NCBI GenBank assembly: GCA_947449015.1
Contig: CANFQA010000022.1
Span: 1-42,689 of the forward strand
From: Microthrixaceae bacterium
GTDB taxonomy: Bacteria; Actinomycetota; Acidimicrobiia; Acidimicrobiales; Acidimicrobilacustridaceae
DNA: 42,689 nt
Direction: 5' to 3'
Shown: positions 34,549 to 41,794 of the stretch, in pieces
Position numbering within the stretch: the first letter of the stretch is position 1
Layout: the number at the start of each line of letters is the position of its first letter
Position numbers and translations under genes: made by a program
The notes under the pieces: generated by a model
The model's input: only the letters and a program-made list of their open reading frames with translations
The model's database searches: none
What the model was told of the DNA's origin: nothing

Positions 34549-35520
34549 TTAGTCGGCGTCGAAGGGGCTGGCGTCATCGTCCTGGCCAAGATGGGCCCGG
34601 CCCACCTGACAGGAGGCCAGCGCCGGACACCATCGACACATATGGCCCGGACGGGCCGTCGGCGCTCGGGTGCCAACAGTGAGTTCGTGAAGCGTGCGAG
34701 CGCCATCGACGGTGCGGGCTGCCGCAGCGCGCAGCACACCTTCGGTGACGGCTTCAGGTTGCGCTCGTCCGGCATCGAGGTAATACGAGGCCATGAGACG
34801 CGGCGGTGTGCCCAGTCGGAGGGTCTCGACAAGGGCGTAGAACCGCAGGTCGTCAAGGTGGGCAGCAGAGAAGCCGCCAGTCTTGAGATCAATGATGACC
34901 TTGCGCGCTGTGTTGCCTTCGGGGCGACCAAGAGCAAGATCGGTGCGACCCGCAAGGATGACTCGACCGCCGAGAAGTTCGGTCCGTAGTCGTCCTTCGG
35001 TGACTGGCACCCATGAGGATCTGATGGGTGGGAAGCATTCGAGAAATGTGGCGACGCGCTCATTTGCCAGGGCTCGTAGTTCGGCCCGCTCGAGTTCGGA
35101 GCAGGTGGCCAGCCAGTCACCTAAGCCATCAGTGCCTTCGGAGAGTCGGGCAATGGATTCGTCAACCAGTTGCAGAGGGTCGGGTCGCCCACGCCAGTGG
35201 ATCGAAAGTTCGATGGCCTTATGGGCGACTGTTCCCCGCGCCAGCGGCACGCTCCAGGAGAATGGGATGTCGCGCTCGGCCATGTAGCGGGCTTCGCAGC
35301 CGTGCACCGTTGACAGCGTGTGCTTGGAGATGAACAGGGGATCGGCAGGGTCGATTTCTGGAGCCAGATCGCGCAGTCCGTCCTCAATGTCGGCCTGCAG
35401 GGTGTCGCGCAGACTGGCGCTAAAGGAGGGGCGTGCTTCGGGCGGCGCACCCAGAAGGTCGAGCACCTCCTGCTGGGCCGGGTTGAGCGGCGTCGCGATG
35501 ATGGGCTCAGAGGTGGTCAC
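34549..35520 (-). CDS. Stand-alone Fe-S PD-(D/E)XK nuclease (RecB/AddB-like)
   Basis: A 323-residue RecB-family nuclease domain protein. The active site comprises His100 (GTVAHKAIE), Asp194 (GRTDLALGR) and Asp211-x-Lys213 (IIDLKTG). Cys75, Cys295, Cys298 and Cys304 have the same C...C-x2-C-x5-C spacing as the [4Fe-4S] cluster of AddB and Cas4-related nucleases, clamping the N- and C-terminal ends of the domain. No helicase domain is present. It may act as an exonuclease in DNA repair with a partner encoded elsewhere. The GTG start at 35520 is preceded by TACGAT at leaderless spacing and no ribosome-binding site. Confidence 0.87.
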   Translation of the reverse strand: MTTSEPIIATPLNPAQQEVLDLLGAPPEARPSFSASLRDTLQADIEDGLRDLAPEIDPADPLFISKHTLSTVHGCEARYMAERDIPFSWSVPLARGTVAHKAIELSIHWRGRPDPLQLVDESIARLSEGTDGLGDWLATCSELERAELRALANERVATFLECFPPIRSSWVPVTEGRLRTELLGGRVILAGRTDLALGRPEGNTARKVIIDLKTGGFSAAHLDDLRFYALVETLRLGTPPRLMASYYLDAGRAQPEAVTEGVLRAAAARTVDGARTLHELTVGTRAPTARPGHMCRWCPALASCQVGRAHLGQDDDASPFDAD

Positions 35521-35527
35521 ATCGATG

Positions 35528-35533
35528 ATCGTA
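35528..35533 (-). promoter_or_regulatory. Candidate -10 element for leaderless nuclease gene
   Basis: On the minus strand TACGAT ends 7 bases before the GTG start at 35520, and no ribosome-binding site intervenes. This supports a leaderless transcript. The opposite strand reads the divergent 116-residue gene. Confidence 0.35.
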
Positions 35534-35571
35534 CGGAGCGCTCGTGACAGCGGCGGGGACTGTCACAGCCG

Positions 35572-35922
35572 GTGGCCATACTCATCGACATGGAAGCAAC
35601 GTCGCTCAGGTTTGCCGCCGCCGCCCGCACACTGGGTCAGGTCGCGCGCCTCGAGGGGCTCGTGGCTCCAAGTTTCCGCAGTCCGCCCCGCACGCTTGGG
35701 CTCGACCGTTCCATCCGCCGACTGCGCTCCGGGGTCGTGGTCTCCATCCGCCTCCGCGATCGCCCGTGGATCACCGTGCTGGTGGACATGATCGATGGAG
35801 TGGTCTCCGCCAATCTGCTCGAGGGCGTTGATGCCTCCCGGTTGCGCTCATTGCTGTGGGAGGCCTCCATGGCCGACGAACTTCTCGATGCCACATCGGT
35901 CGACACCTACCGGGTGGCCTGA
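35572..35922 (+). CDS. Hypothetical 116-residue protein
   Basis: I do not recognise this protein. The sequence is Arg/Leu-rich with no membrane helix. The middle (RTLGLDRSIRRLRSGVVVSI) and the run RDRPWITVLVDMIDGVVSANLL suggest an alpha/beta domain, and the C-terminus MADELLDATSVDTYRVA is acidic. The composition and third-position GC fit a coding frame, and it occupies the only open space between the divergent nuclease gene and tRNA-Leu. GTG 35572 or ATG 35590 may be the start; neither has a clear ribosome-binding site. It is possibly a small conserved Acidimicrobiia protein. Confidence 0.6.
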   Translation: MAILIDMEATSLRFAAAARTLGQVARLEGLVAPSFRSPPRTLGLDRSIRRLRSGVVVSIRLRDRPWITVLVDMIDGVVSANLLEGVDASRLRSLLWEASMADELLDATSVDTYRVA

Positions 35923-35945
35923 GCACTACCGTCGGGTGCGTTCCA

Positions 35946-36029
35946 GCCCGGATGGCGGAACTGGCAGACGCAGGGGGCTTAAACCCCCCAGCCCTTTGGG
36001 GCATGTGGGTTCGAGTCCCACTCCGGGCA
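35946..36029 (+). tRNA. tRNA-Leu (anticodon UAA)
   Basis: An 84-nt class II tRNA. The acceptor stem pairs GCCCGGA with TCCGGGC and the discriminator is A. The anticodon stem is GGGGG/CCCCC around loop CTTAAAC, giving anticodon TAA. The long variable arm has CCC-TTT-GGG, typical of leucine tRNAs, and the T arm contains GGTTCGAGTCC. CCA is not encoded. A TACCGT hexamer (35927-35932) 13 bases upstream is a possible -10. Confidence 0.97.
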
Positions 36030-36057
36030 CAGTTGTCTTCACGGGAGTATTCGGTTG

Positions 36058-36089
36058 GTGGGTGATGCCGCCGCAGCGGCATCACCCAC
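36058..36089. terminator. Perfect 14-bp inverted repeat downstream of tRNA-Leu
   Basis: GTGGGTGATGCCGC, loop CGCA, then GCGGCATCACCCAC: a perfect 14-bp stem with a tetraloop, starting 28 bp after the tRNA and lying 66 bp after the stop of the convergent oxidoreductase gene. It probably terminates transcription from both sides. There is no T-run. Confidence 0.6.
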
Positions 36090-36095
36090 GTGGTC

Positions 36096-36139
36096 GAAGC
36101 GCTCGTTGAAGCGCTCGTTGAAGCGCTCGTTGAAGCGCT
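36096..36139. repeat. 12-bp tandem repeat (GAAGCGCTCGTT, 3.7 copies)
   Basis: Three exact copies of GAAGCGCTCGTT and a partial fourth (GAAGCGCT) run without interruption, each holding the palindrome AGCGCT. They lie between a strong hairpin and the end of the oxidoreductase gene, outside any gene I accept. A short open frame through them reads KRSL repeats, with no start context. Confidence 0.9.
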
Positions 36140-36154
36140 GGGTCCTTCGCTCGC

Positions 36155-37060
36155 TTAGGTCTCTAGTGGGAGCAGCGAATCGGCGAGTTCGCCGAGTTCG
36201 CGGTCTGGATCGGCATCGCCGACCAGCGGAACGATTACGAACTTTGAGGCACCAACGTCGACGAACTCGCGAATGAGCCGGGGCAGGTCGGCGCGGGTGG
36301 GAATCACCCGGCGGGCATCAAGTTCGGGTCGACGTCGCTGCACCAGTTCGATCACCTGTGATGGCAGGTCGCCATCGCAGTAGGGGATGAGTGCTCCGAT
36401 GTGCTGGGGATCGATGCTGCGACCAGCGCCTTCAGCAGATGCGGTGATAACCGGCATTCCATCGGCCACATCTTCGGGAGAACAGAACGAGGGCAACCAG
36501 CCATCGCCGACCCGGCCAACTCTTCGCAGTTCGCTGGGAGCAATCCCGCCGAGCCAAACCTCGAGATCGCCCTTCACTGGGCGGGGGAGTACCTGTACAT
36601 CGGTGACGGGGTAGAACTCGCCGCTATGAGAGATGACCTCGCCGGTCCAGCAGGCGCGCATAAGCGCGAGGGCTTCATCGTGTCGCCGACCGCGTTCGGT
36701 TCGTTCCACGCCGAACGCCCGATGCTCAGCGGCCTCGGCTGCACCCAGACCGACGGCTGGGAGCAATCGTCCCTTGGAGAGCACATCGAGTGATGCCAGT
36801 TCCTTGGCCAACACCACTGGATTTCGTCCGGGAAGCACAAGCACTGATGTTCCCAGTTTCAGTTTCTCGGTGCGTCCGGCGGCAACGGCCAGGGCCATAA
36901 GCGGGTCGGGAGCGATTGAGCCGATGCGCTCAGACATCCAGAGCGAGTCGAAGCCAAGTTCCTCAAGTCGATCGACCAGATGTGTGAAACGGTCCGGGGT
37001 TCCCGCCGCAGTCATGGTGCCGAGTCCGAGGCCGATGCGTACTTTCAGCGCAGAAGTCAC
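36155..37060 (-). CDS. LLM-class (F420-type) oxidoreductase
   Basis: A 301-residue luciferase-like monooxygenase-family TIM barrel. The N-terminal strand is KVRIGLGLGTMT, followed by ELGFDSLWMSERIGS, the LGTSVLVLPGRNPVVLAKELASLD segment, and GRLLPAVGLGAAEAAEHRAFGV. VWLGGIAPSELRRVGRVGDGWLPS is a typical late-barrel signature. These actinobacterial proteins use F420 or FMN; I infer F420 from the host type and family look. GTG 37060 is chosen because the longer frame overlaps the divergent gene. It is divergent from the solute-binding protein, with 45 bp between starts, and convergent with tRNA-Leu across the hairpin. Confidence 0.9.
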   Translation of the reverse strand: MTSALKVRIGLGLGTMTAAGTPDRFTHLVDRLEELGFDSLWMSERIGSIAPDPLMALAVAAGRTEKLKLGTSVLVLPGRNPVVLAKELASLDVLSKGRLLPAVGLGAAEAAEHRAFGVERTERGRRHDEALALMRACWTGEVISHSGEFYPVTDVQVLPRPVKGDLEVWLGGIAPSELRRVGRVGDGWLPSFCSPEDVADGMPVITASAEGAGRSIDPQHIGALIPYCDGDLPSQVIELVQRRRPELDARRVIPTRADLPRLIREFVDVGASKFVIVPLVGDADPDRELGELADSLLPLET

Positions 37061-37091
37061 CCCGTGATCTTCGCGGAGGCGGTGTGCCGCG

Positions 37092-37097
37092 TACAGT
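37092..37097 (+). promoter_or_regulatory. Candidate -10 element for the solute-binding protein gene
   Basis: TACAGT ends 8 bases before GTG 37106, and no ribosome-binding site is present, consistent with a leaderless transcript. No -35 is convincing. Confidence 0.3.
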
Positions 37098-37105
37098 CGG
37101 TATTC

Positions 37106-38755
37106 GTGTCCCCCGTGCATGTCGTTCGTCAGCGTCTGAGTCTGATCCTTTCTGGAGCTGTTGTCGCGCTCGTTCTGGTGGTCACTGCGGGCTGTTCTGG
37201 GGGTTCCGGCACCGCGTCCACCACCTCATCAAGCCCGCCGACCACCGCAGAGGCGAAGGTGCGCGATGGTGGCACCCTGTCGATCGCAGTGCCAAACGTT
37301 CCTGCTTCGTGGTCTCCCGCTGGACCCGACTGGTCCACCGCCGAACTGCAGGCCACCCGCGCTATCTACGACCGTCTTCTGGTTCGCGACGAGAACGACC
37401 AGCCGGTTCCCGAACTGCTCGAGCGGATTACTCCGAACGACACCTTCACTGCATGGACGCTCCAACTCCGCAAGGGCATCACCTTCTCCGATGGCACGCC
37501 ACTCGATGCGGCCACCGTCGCTGCAAATCTCAATTTGCAACGTCTATCTCCGGACGCGGCCGAGCTTCTCAAGCCGGTCATCTTTGTCACCGCCCCATCG
37601 GAACTGACTGTGGTTGTCGCCACTGCCACACCGTGGTCCACGTTCCCTGAGTTGCTCACGACACAGATCGGGGCCATTGCGTCGGTCCCGACGCTTTTGG
37701 GTACGGCGGAGATTCCGGTCGGTACCGGGCCGTTCGTTGACGTCGGCTACGCCTTCGATGGTTCGCTGTTCCTGAACCGCAATCCCATGTACTGGAAGAA
37801 GGGACTTCCGCATCTCGATGCAGTGCGATTGGTGGTTATTCCCGACGCGAACGATCGCACGAACGCAGTGCTTGAGGGCACTATTGACATGGTGGCCACC
37901 GATCAGCCGAGACAGGTCTCGCGAATACAACAGATTGCCGATACAGGCACTGATGCCAAGGTGGTTGTGCTCGACGACCGAAATGCCGAGAAACCTAAGG
38001 TTTCGATTGCGTTCAATACCGGCCGCCCGCCCTTTGATCGGATCACAGCTCGCCGGGCTGTCGCCATGGCCACAGATCGAACCGCGATACTCACGCAGGT
38101 GTTTGACGGTCAGGGGGTGATCTCCCGCGGCATTATCAGCGACACATCGCCATGGTTTAGCGACCATTCGGCGCCAGCTCGCGACCTTGAGGGTGCGAAA
38201 AAGCAGGTCGCGGAGTACACCGCCGAAACCGGTCAACGCGTTGCCGCGCAGCTTTTGGTTCCACCTGATGTCACCCTGACTCGCGTGGCCACGATGTTGC
38301 GAGTGCAACTTGCCGAAGCGGGTATTGATCTCACGTTGATTCCGGTTGATCCGGCAATGATGACCGAGGCCACCACAACTGGGCAGTACCAGTCCGCCAT
38401 TGGCCTCGGATTCACTGCCGCTCATCCCGACGCCTATGAGCCGTTGTTTGCGGGTTCACCCTCGGAGCAGCCCGTGGTTGGTCCCAACATCACGCGATAT
38501 GTGAACCCGATCGTCACCAAGGCATTCACTGATGCTCGTCAAACCCGTGACGTCACACGGCAGGTTGACGACTACCGCATCATTCAGGAGCAGTTGTTCG
38601 TCGATGTGCCAATGGTGTTCATCGTGCAGATGCGCCAGATCATCGTGACAACCCCGGTGGTGCACGACGTGGTCAAGTGGTCAACGGGTTCTGGTGCCAC
38701 CGGCATTGGCCAGGACGAAGCCACGGTGTCGCTCGCTCAAATCTGGAAGAGCTGA
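37106..38755 (+). CDS. Family 5 solute-binding lipoprotein of an ABC transporter (orphan)
   Basis: A 549-residue extracellular solute-binding protein. The signal peptide is followed by VTAGC, giving an acylated Cys30. A Ser/Thr-rich linker (about 31-50) is followed by the mature SBP_bac_5 domain beginning RDGGTLSIAVPNVPASW. Family segments include FTAWTLQLRKGITFSDGTPLDAATV, FVDVGYAFDGSLFLNRNPMYWKKGLPHLDAV and RRAVAMATDRTAI. The ligand is likely a peptide or oligopeptide-like compound. No permease or ATPase gene is adjacent, so its partner lies elsewhere. GTG 37106 gives the signal sequence; a longer frame overlaps the divergent gene and is rejected. Confidence 0.9.
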   Translation: MSPVHVVRQRLSLILSGAVVALVLVVTAGCSGGSGTASTTSSSPPTTAEAKVRDGGTLSIAVPNVPASWSPAGPDWSTAELQATRAIYDRLLVRDENDQPVPELLERITPNDTFTAWTLQLRKGITFSDGTPLDAATVAANLNLQRLSPDAAELLKPVIFVTAPSELTVVVATATPWSTFPELLTTQIGAIASVPTLLGTAEIPVGTGPFVDVGYAFDGSLFLNRNPMYWKKGLPHLDAVRLVVIPDANDRTNAVLEGTIDMVATDQPRQVSRIQQIADTGTDAKVVVLDDRNAEKPKVSIAFNTGRPPFDRITARRAVAMATDRTAILTQVFDGQGVISRGIISDTSPWFSDHSAPARDLEGAKKQVAEYTAETGQRVAAQLLVPPDVTLTRVATMLRVQLAEAGIDLTLIPVDPAMMTEATTTGQYQSAIGLGFTAAHPDAYEPLFAGSPSEQPVVGPNITRYVNPIVTKAFTDARQTRDVTRQVDDYRIIQEQLFVDVPMVFIVQMRQIIVTTPVVHDVVKWSTGSGATGIGQDEATVSLAQIWKS

Positions 38756-38761
38756 CTGCAG

Positions 38762-39250
38762 TTAGCCCAGTGCCGGCGATCCGACGAACGGTGACGGGTC
38801 GCCGTTCTCAGGGATGATCGGGACGGTCCAGTCCATGCGATCGGAAAGATTGGCGGCAACCGCTCGCCACTGCTCTGGGGTCCAGCCCTCGGCAACGGCC
38901 TCGACCTGATGGTGCTGATTGATATGCACAAAAGCGGGAAGGCTCTCAAGAGCGAAGGCCTTGACTGCGGAGCGATCGGGATCGGCGAATACGAGGAAAC
39001 GCTCGGCGAGCGGCCCGAGGAACTGCTTCGCTTCGTCAATGGAGGCGGTGACGAGGAATGCGATGCGCACATCGGCCTCGGCGTAGCGCACGAGGATGCG
39101 GGTTGCTGTGTCGAGAATCCACGAACTTTCAAGGGTGAACGGGTCAATGACCACCACGGCCAGGTGGAAATTGGTGGTCCACTCGGCAATCGTGCGGGAC
39201 CGGCCCGACAGGGGAGTGAGTTCGAGATCGGCTGGCACGTCAGTAGTCAC
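38762..39250 (-). CDS. Thioredoxin-fold protein without redox cysteines
   Basis: A 162-residue protein with the layout of a thioredoxin/redoxin fold: HLAVVVIDPFTLESSWILDTATRIL (about 33-57), ADVRIAFLV, VFADPDRSAVKAFALESLPAFVHI with the likely cis-proline, and GWTPEQWRAVAANL. There is no cysteine anywhere in the 162 residues, so the active-site CxxC is replaced (DPFTLESS). Disulfide chemistry is therefore ruled out. GTG 39250 follows a TACCTT hexamer by 8 bases; a longer reading from ATG 39292 or 39313 exists but has no ribosome-binding site. It is convergent with the solute-binding gene and divergent from a four-helix membrane protein. Confidence 0.68.
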   Translation of the reverse strand: MTTDVPADLELTPLSGRSRTIAEWTTNFHLAVVVIDPFTLESSWILDTATRILVRYAEADVRIAFLVTASIDEAKQFLGPLAERFLVFADPDRSAVKAFALESLPAFVHINQHHQVEAVAEGWTPEQWRAVAANLSDRMDWTVPIIPENGDPSPFVGSPALG

Positions 39251-39258
39251 GAATGAAG

Positions 39259-39264
39259 AAGGTA
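39259..39264 (-). promoter_or_regulatory. Candidate -10 element for leaderless thioredoxin-fold gene
   Basis: On the minus strand TACCTT ends 8 bases before the GTG at 39250. This supports the shorter start for the cysteine-free thioredoxin-fold protein. Confidence 0.3.
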
Positions 39265-39328
39265 GCGCGGCTAGGTTCAGGGAAGCACACATGGGCACGG
39301 CGCCCGTTCTCATGACAGGGAGACCACC

Positions 39329-39775
39329 ATGCTCGTTCTCGCCACCACAGATTCCACCGGCTACAAGATCCTGTTGCTTCTCCACATCCTCGCTGTCATC
39401 GTGGCCTTCGCCCCGCTGTGGCTGGCCCCGGTGCTGCTGCGTCTCACCGCTGGCGGCGACAAGGCGGCTGCTGACGGTCTGGACATGGCGATTCTGCGTT
39501 TCTCGCTTCCAGGGCTGGCGCTGGCCGGGATTCTTGGCTTTGGTCTCGTGGGAATGAGCGACAAAGAGTTCACGATGTCAGCCCCATGGGTGTCGACCGC
39601 AGCCATCCTGTGGATCATCCTCATCGCCGTGCTCGCCGTTGTCGCCCGCCCCGCCATCAAGGCATTCCGCGATGGCGATGCCTCGGCCCGGGGCAAGATC
39701 ATGATGTCGACCGGTATCGGTCATCTCATCCTCGTGGTGATGCTGTACCTCATGATTTTCAAGCCCGGCAACTGA
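39329..39775 (+). CDS. Four-helix membrane protein (DUF2269-like)
   Basis: A 148-residue integral membrane protein with four hydrophobic segments (about 12-38, 58-75, 85-105 and 123-145). Motifs are YKILLLLHILAVIVAFAPLW at the start, a basic cytoplasmic loop, and GIGHLILVVMLYLMIFKPGN at the end. The pattern, a start with KxxLxxHxLAAxxxxG-like sequence and four helices, resembles DUF2269-type proteins of unknown role. An AGGGAG ribosome-binding site precedes the ATG. It is monocistronic; 40 bp separate its stop from the eIF2B-like gene. Confidence 0.78.
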   Translation: MLVLATTDSTGYKILLLLHILAVIVAFAPLWLAPVLLRLTAGGDKAAADGLDMAILRFSLPGLALAGILGFGLVGMSDKEFTMSAPWVSTAAILWIILIAVLAVVARPAIKAFRDGDASARGKIMMSTGIGHLILVVMLYLMIFKPGN

Positions 39776-39802
39776 ACCGACCCCACACCCATCACCTGTC
39801 GG

Positions 39803-39808
39803 TAGGGT
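39803..39808 (+). promoter_or_regulatory. Candidate -10 element for the eIF2B-like/DUF885/eutB operon
   Basis: TAGGGT ends 7 bases before ATG 39816, at leaderless spacing. The AGGG inside it could alternatively act as a ribosome-binding site. It would be the only promoter seen for the three-gene operon that follows. Confidence 0.35.
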
Positions 39809-39815
39809 GCCGGTC

Positions 39816-40616
39816 ATGCACCCGATCGAGCGGCTCCGCTTTGTGGCCCGAGCCACCGGTTATCCGGCGGACGTCATCGTCGCCGAAGCAGCCCGCGCCC
39901 TTGCCTCGTTCGCCGATGATCCCCATGGTCTGGTCACTGCCTGTCGGCGTCTGGTGTCTCGCCAGCCTGGCTCGGCGCCGCTGGTGTGGCTCTGTGCTCG
40001 GGTGCTGTGTGCTGGTGATGCCCGCGCTGAAATCCGTCGGGTGCTGATCGAACTCGATGAGGACACCACCACGGCAGCCCTTGGTCATGCACTGCCCGCT
40101 GGCGCCACCGTGGTGGTGCTGGGATGGCCTGAGCTGATTGCCGAAGCGCTTCCTCGCCGCGGTGATGTTGAGGTGCTGGTGATCGACACACTGGGTGAGG
40201 GCTCGGGTTTGGTGCGACGACTACTTGAGGCTGATGTCGACGCCGTGGACGTGCCGCTGGCCGGTCTCGGAGCCGCAGTGGCCGAGGCCGATCTTGTCCT
40301 GCTCGAAGCTTCTGCTGTGGCCCCAACCGAACTCATGGCTGTCAGCGGTTCTCGCGCCGCTGCTGCTGTGGCTCGTCATGCCGGGGTGCCGGTGTGGTCG
40401 GTCGCCGGTGTTGGACGGTTCCTTCCCGAGCGCATGTGGACTCCGATGCGAGCCGCAGTGCTTTCCGATGACCCATGGGACATCGACGACGAAATGGTGC
40501 CGCTTGATTTGATTGACGCCATCGTCGGACCGGCTGGTGTGCAGACAGTTCCTGACGCACTGCGGCGCACCGACTGTCCAGTGGCCCCCGAATTATTCAA
40601 GGGCAACGTGCTGTGA
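39816..40616 (+). CDS. eIF2B-alpha/beta/delta-like protein
   Basis: A 266-residue protein with a helical N-terminal domain (about 1-90) and a C-terminal Rossmann-like domain (about 90-245). The latter has TVVVLGWPELIAEAL, VEVLVIDTLGEG, the paired ADVDAVDVPLAGLGAAVAEADLVLLEA segment, and ARHAGVPVWSVAGVGRFLP near the end. The alternating strand order and the GADAV/VALLA-type blocks resemble the eIF2B regulatory-subunit/MtnA/ribose-1,5-bisphosphate-isomerase superfamily. Bacterial members are sugar-phosphate isomerases, but the catalytic Cys and Asp of MtnA are not obvious, so function is open. ATG 39816 is preferred to GTG 39807. The gene overlaps the next by four bases (GTGA). Confidence 0.7.
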   Translation: MHPIERLRFVARATGYPADVIVAEAARALASFADDPHGLVTACRRLVSRQPGSAPLVWLCARVLCAGDARAEIRRVLIELDEDTTTAALGHALPAGATVVVLGWPELIAEALPRRGDVEVLVIDTLGEGSGLVRRLLEADVDAVDVPLAGLGAAVAEADLVLLEASAVAPTELMAVSGSRAAAAVARHAGVPVWSVAGVGRFLPERMWTPMRAAVLSDDPWDIDDEMVPLDLIDAIVGPAGVQTVPDALRRTDCPVAPELFKGNVL

Positions 40617-41794
40617 TCGTTGATCGCTACTTGGAGTTGGGCTTGCGGATCGGTCGCCATGTCGATGGTTTCGTCGATGCCTATTACGGCCCTGCTGACA
40701 TCGCGTCGCGTGTTGCGGCGGAAGCAGTGGCGTCGCCGCAGAACCTCGCGAACGACGCCGCTCGGCTCATCGCCGATCTTGATGGTGGCGCGCAGAGCGA
40801 CACCATCGATGCTGGCCGTCGACGTTGGTTGCGGGCCCAGGTGGTTGGCCTGCACACGAGTGCTCGCAAGTTGGCGGGCGAGACCATTGCCTATGCCGAT
40901 GAGGTTGAGTGGTGTTACGGGGTTCGGCCCACATTGCGCGACGAGCAACTCTTCGCCGACGCGCATCGTCGCCTCGATGCGGTGCTGCCTGGCGACGGAG
41001 CGGTGCGTGAGCGCATTATTTCCTGGCGCGAAGCGCAGGCCATTGCGGTGCCACGGCTCGAAGGCGTGCTTCGCGATATCGCCGATGACTTCCGTGAACG
41101 CACTGACATCATGTTCGGCTTGCCCGAAGGCGAGCACATTGACTGGGAGTTAGCCACGAACCAGCCTTGGTCGGGTTTTAACTACTACCTCGGCAACCTC
41201 AACAGCCGGGTGGCGATCAACACCGATCTGCCGGTGCTGGCCCCCAGCCTTGGTCACCTCGTCGCCCATGAGGCCTATCCCGGACATCACACCGAGCACT
41301 CCCGCAAAGAGGCCGGTTTGGTACGGGTCCGCCGCTGGCAGGAGGAAACACTTTTCTGTGTGGGTACTCCACAGTGCCTCATCGCGGAGGGACTCGCTGA
41401 TCTCGCGCTCACCGTTATTGCCGGCGAGACACCAGAAACGGTGATGGTCGAGCACCTTGCTCCGCTCGGCATTGGCTATGACCCGGAGATTGCCAAGGCG
41501 GTGCGACTCGCATCGCATTCCCTCGACGCTGTGCGGGCCAACGCTGCATGGTTGCTGCACGCAGATGAGCGACCGATCGACGAAGTCATTGCCTATGTGG
41601 AGCGCTGGTCGTTGCTGCCCCGGCAGCGAGCGGTCAAGGCCGTCGAGTTCCTTACCTCGACCACCTGGCGCGCGTATATCTCCTGTTATGTCGAGGGCTT
41701 CCCGTTGTGTCGCGATTTCGTGGCCGGTGATCCAACTCGGTTTGCGGAGTTGCTTACCGAACAACTCACCCCGGCTGATTTGGTCCTCGCATGA
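40613..41794 (+). CDS. DUF885-like metallopeptidase
   Basis: A 393-residue predominantly helical protein. The metal-binding motif is HEAYPGHH (residues 219-226), with the glutamate at position 220 between the histidines; it is the HExYPGHH-like signature of DUF885-type gluzincin-fold peptidases. A downstream Glu in LIAEGLADLAL (about 262-272) fits the third zinc ligand. No signal peptide is visible (start MIVDRYLELGLRIGRHVD), so it is probably cytosolic. Substrate unknown. The GTG start overlaps the stop of the eIF2B-like gene (GTGA), and its stop overlaps the eutB start (ATGA), so all three are coupled. Confidence 0.85.
   Translation: MIVDRYLELGLRIGRHVDGFVDAYYGPADIASRVAAEAVASPQNLANDAARLIADLDGGAQSDTIDAGRRRWLRAQVVGLHTSARKLAGETIAYADEVEWCYGVRPTLRDEQLFADAHRRLDAVLPGDGAVRERIISWREAQAIAVPRLEGVLRDIADDFRERTDIMFGLPEGEHIDWELATNQPWSGFNYYLGNLNSRVAINTDLPVLAPSLGHLVAHEAYPGHHTEHSRKEAGLVRVRRWQEETLFCVGTPQCLIAEGLADLALTVIAGETPETVMVEHLAPLGIGYDPEIAKAVRLASHSLDAVRANAAWLLHADERPIDEVIAYVERWSLLPRQRAVKAVEFLTSTTWRAYISCYVEGFPLCRDFVAGDPTRFAELLTEQLTPADLVLA

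Noticed and set aside
36055-36276. Open frame with KRSLKRSLKRSL repeats
   Set aside because: It is produced by the 12-bp tandem repeat, has no start context and overlaps the end of the oxidoreductase gene on the other strand.
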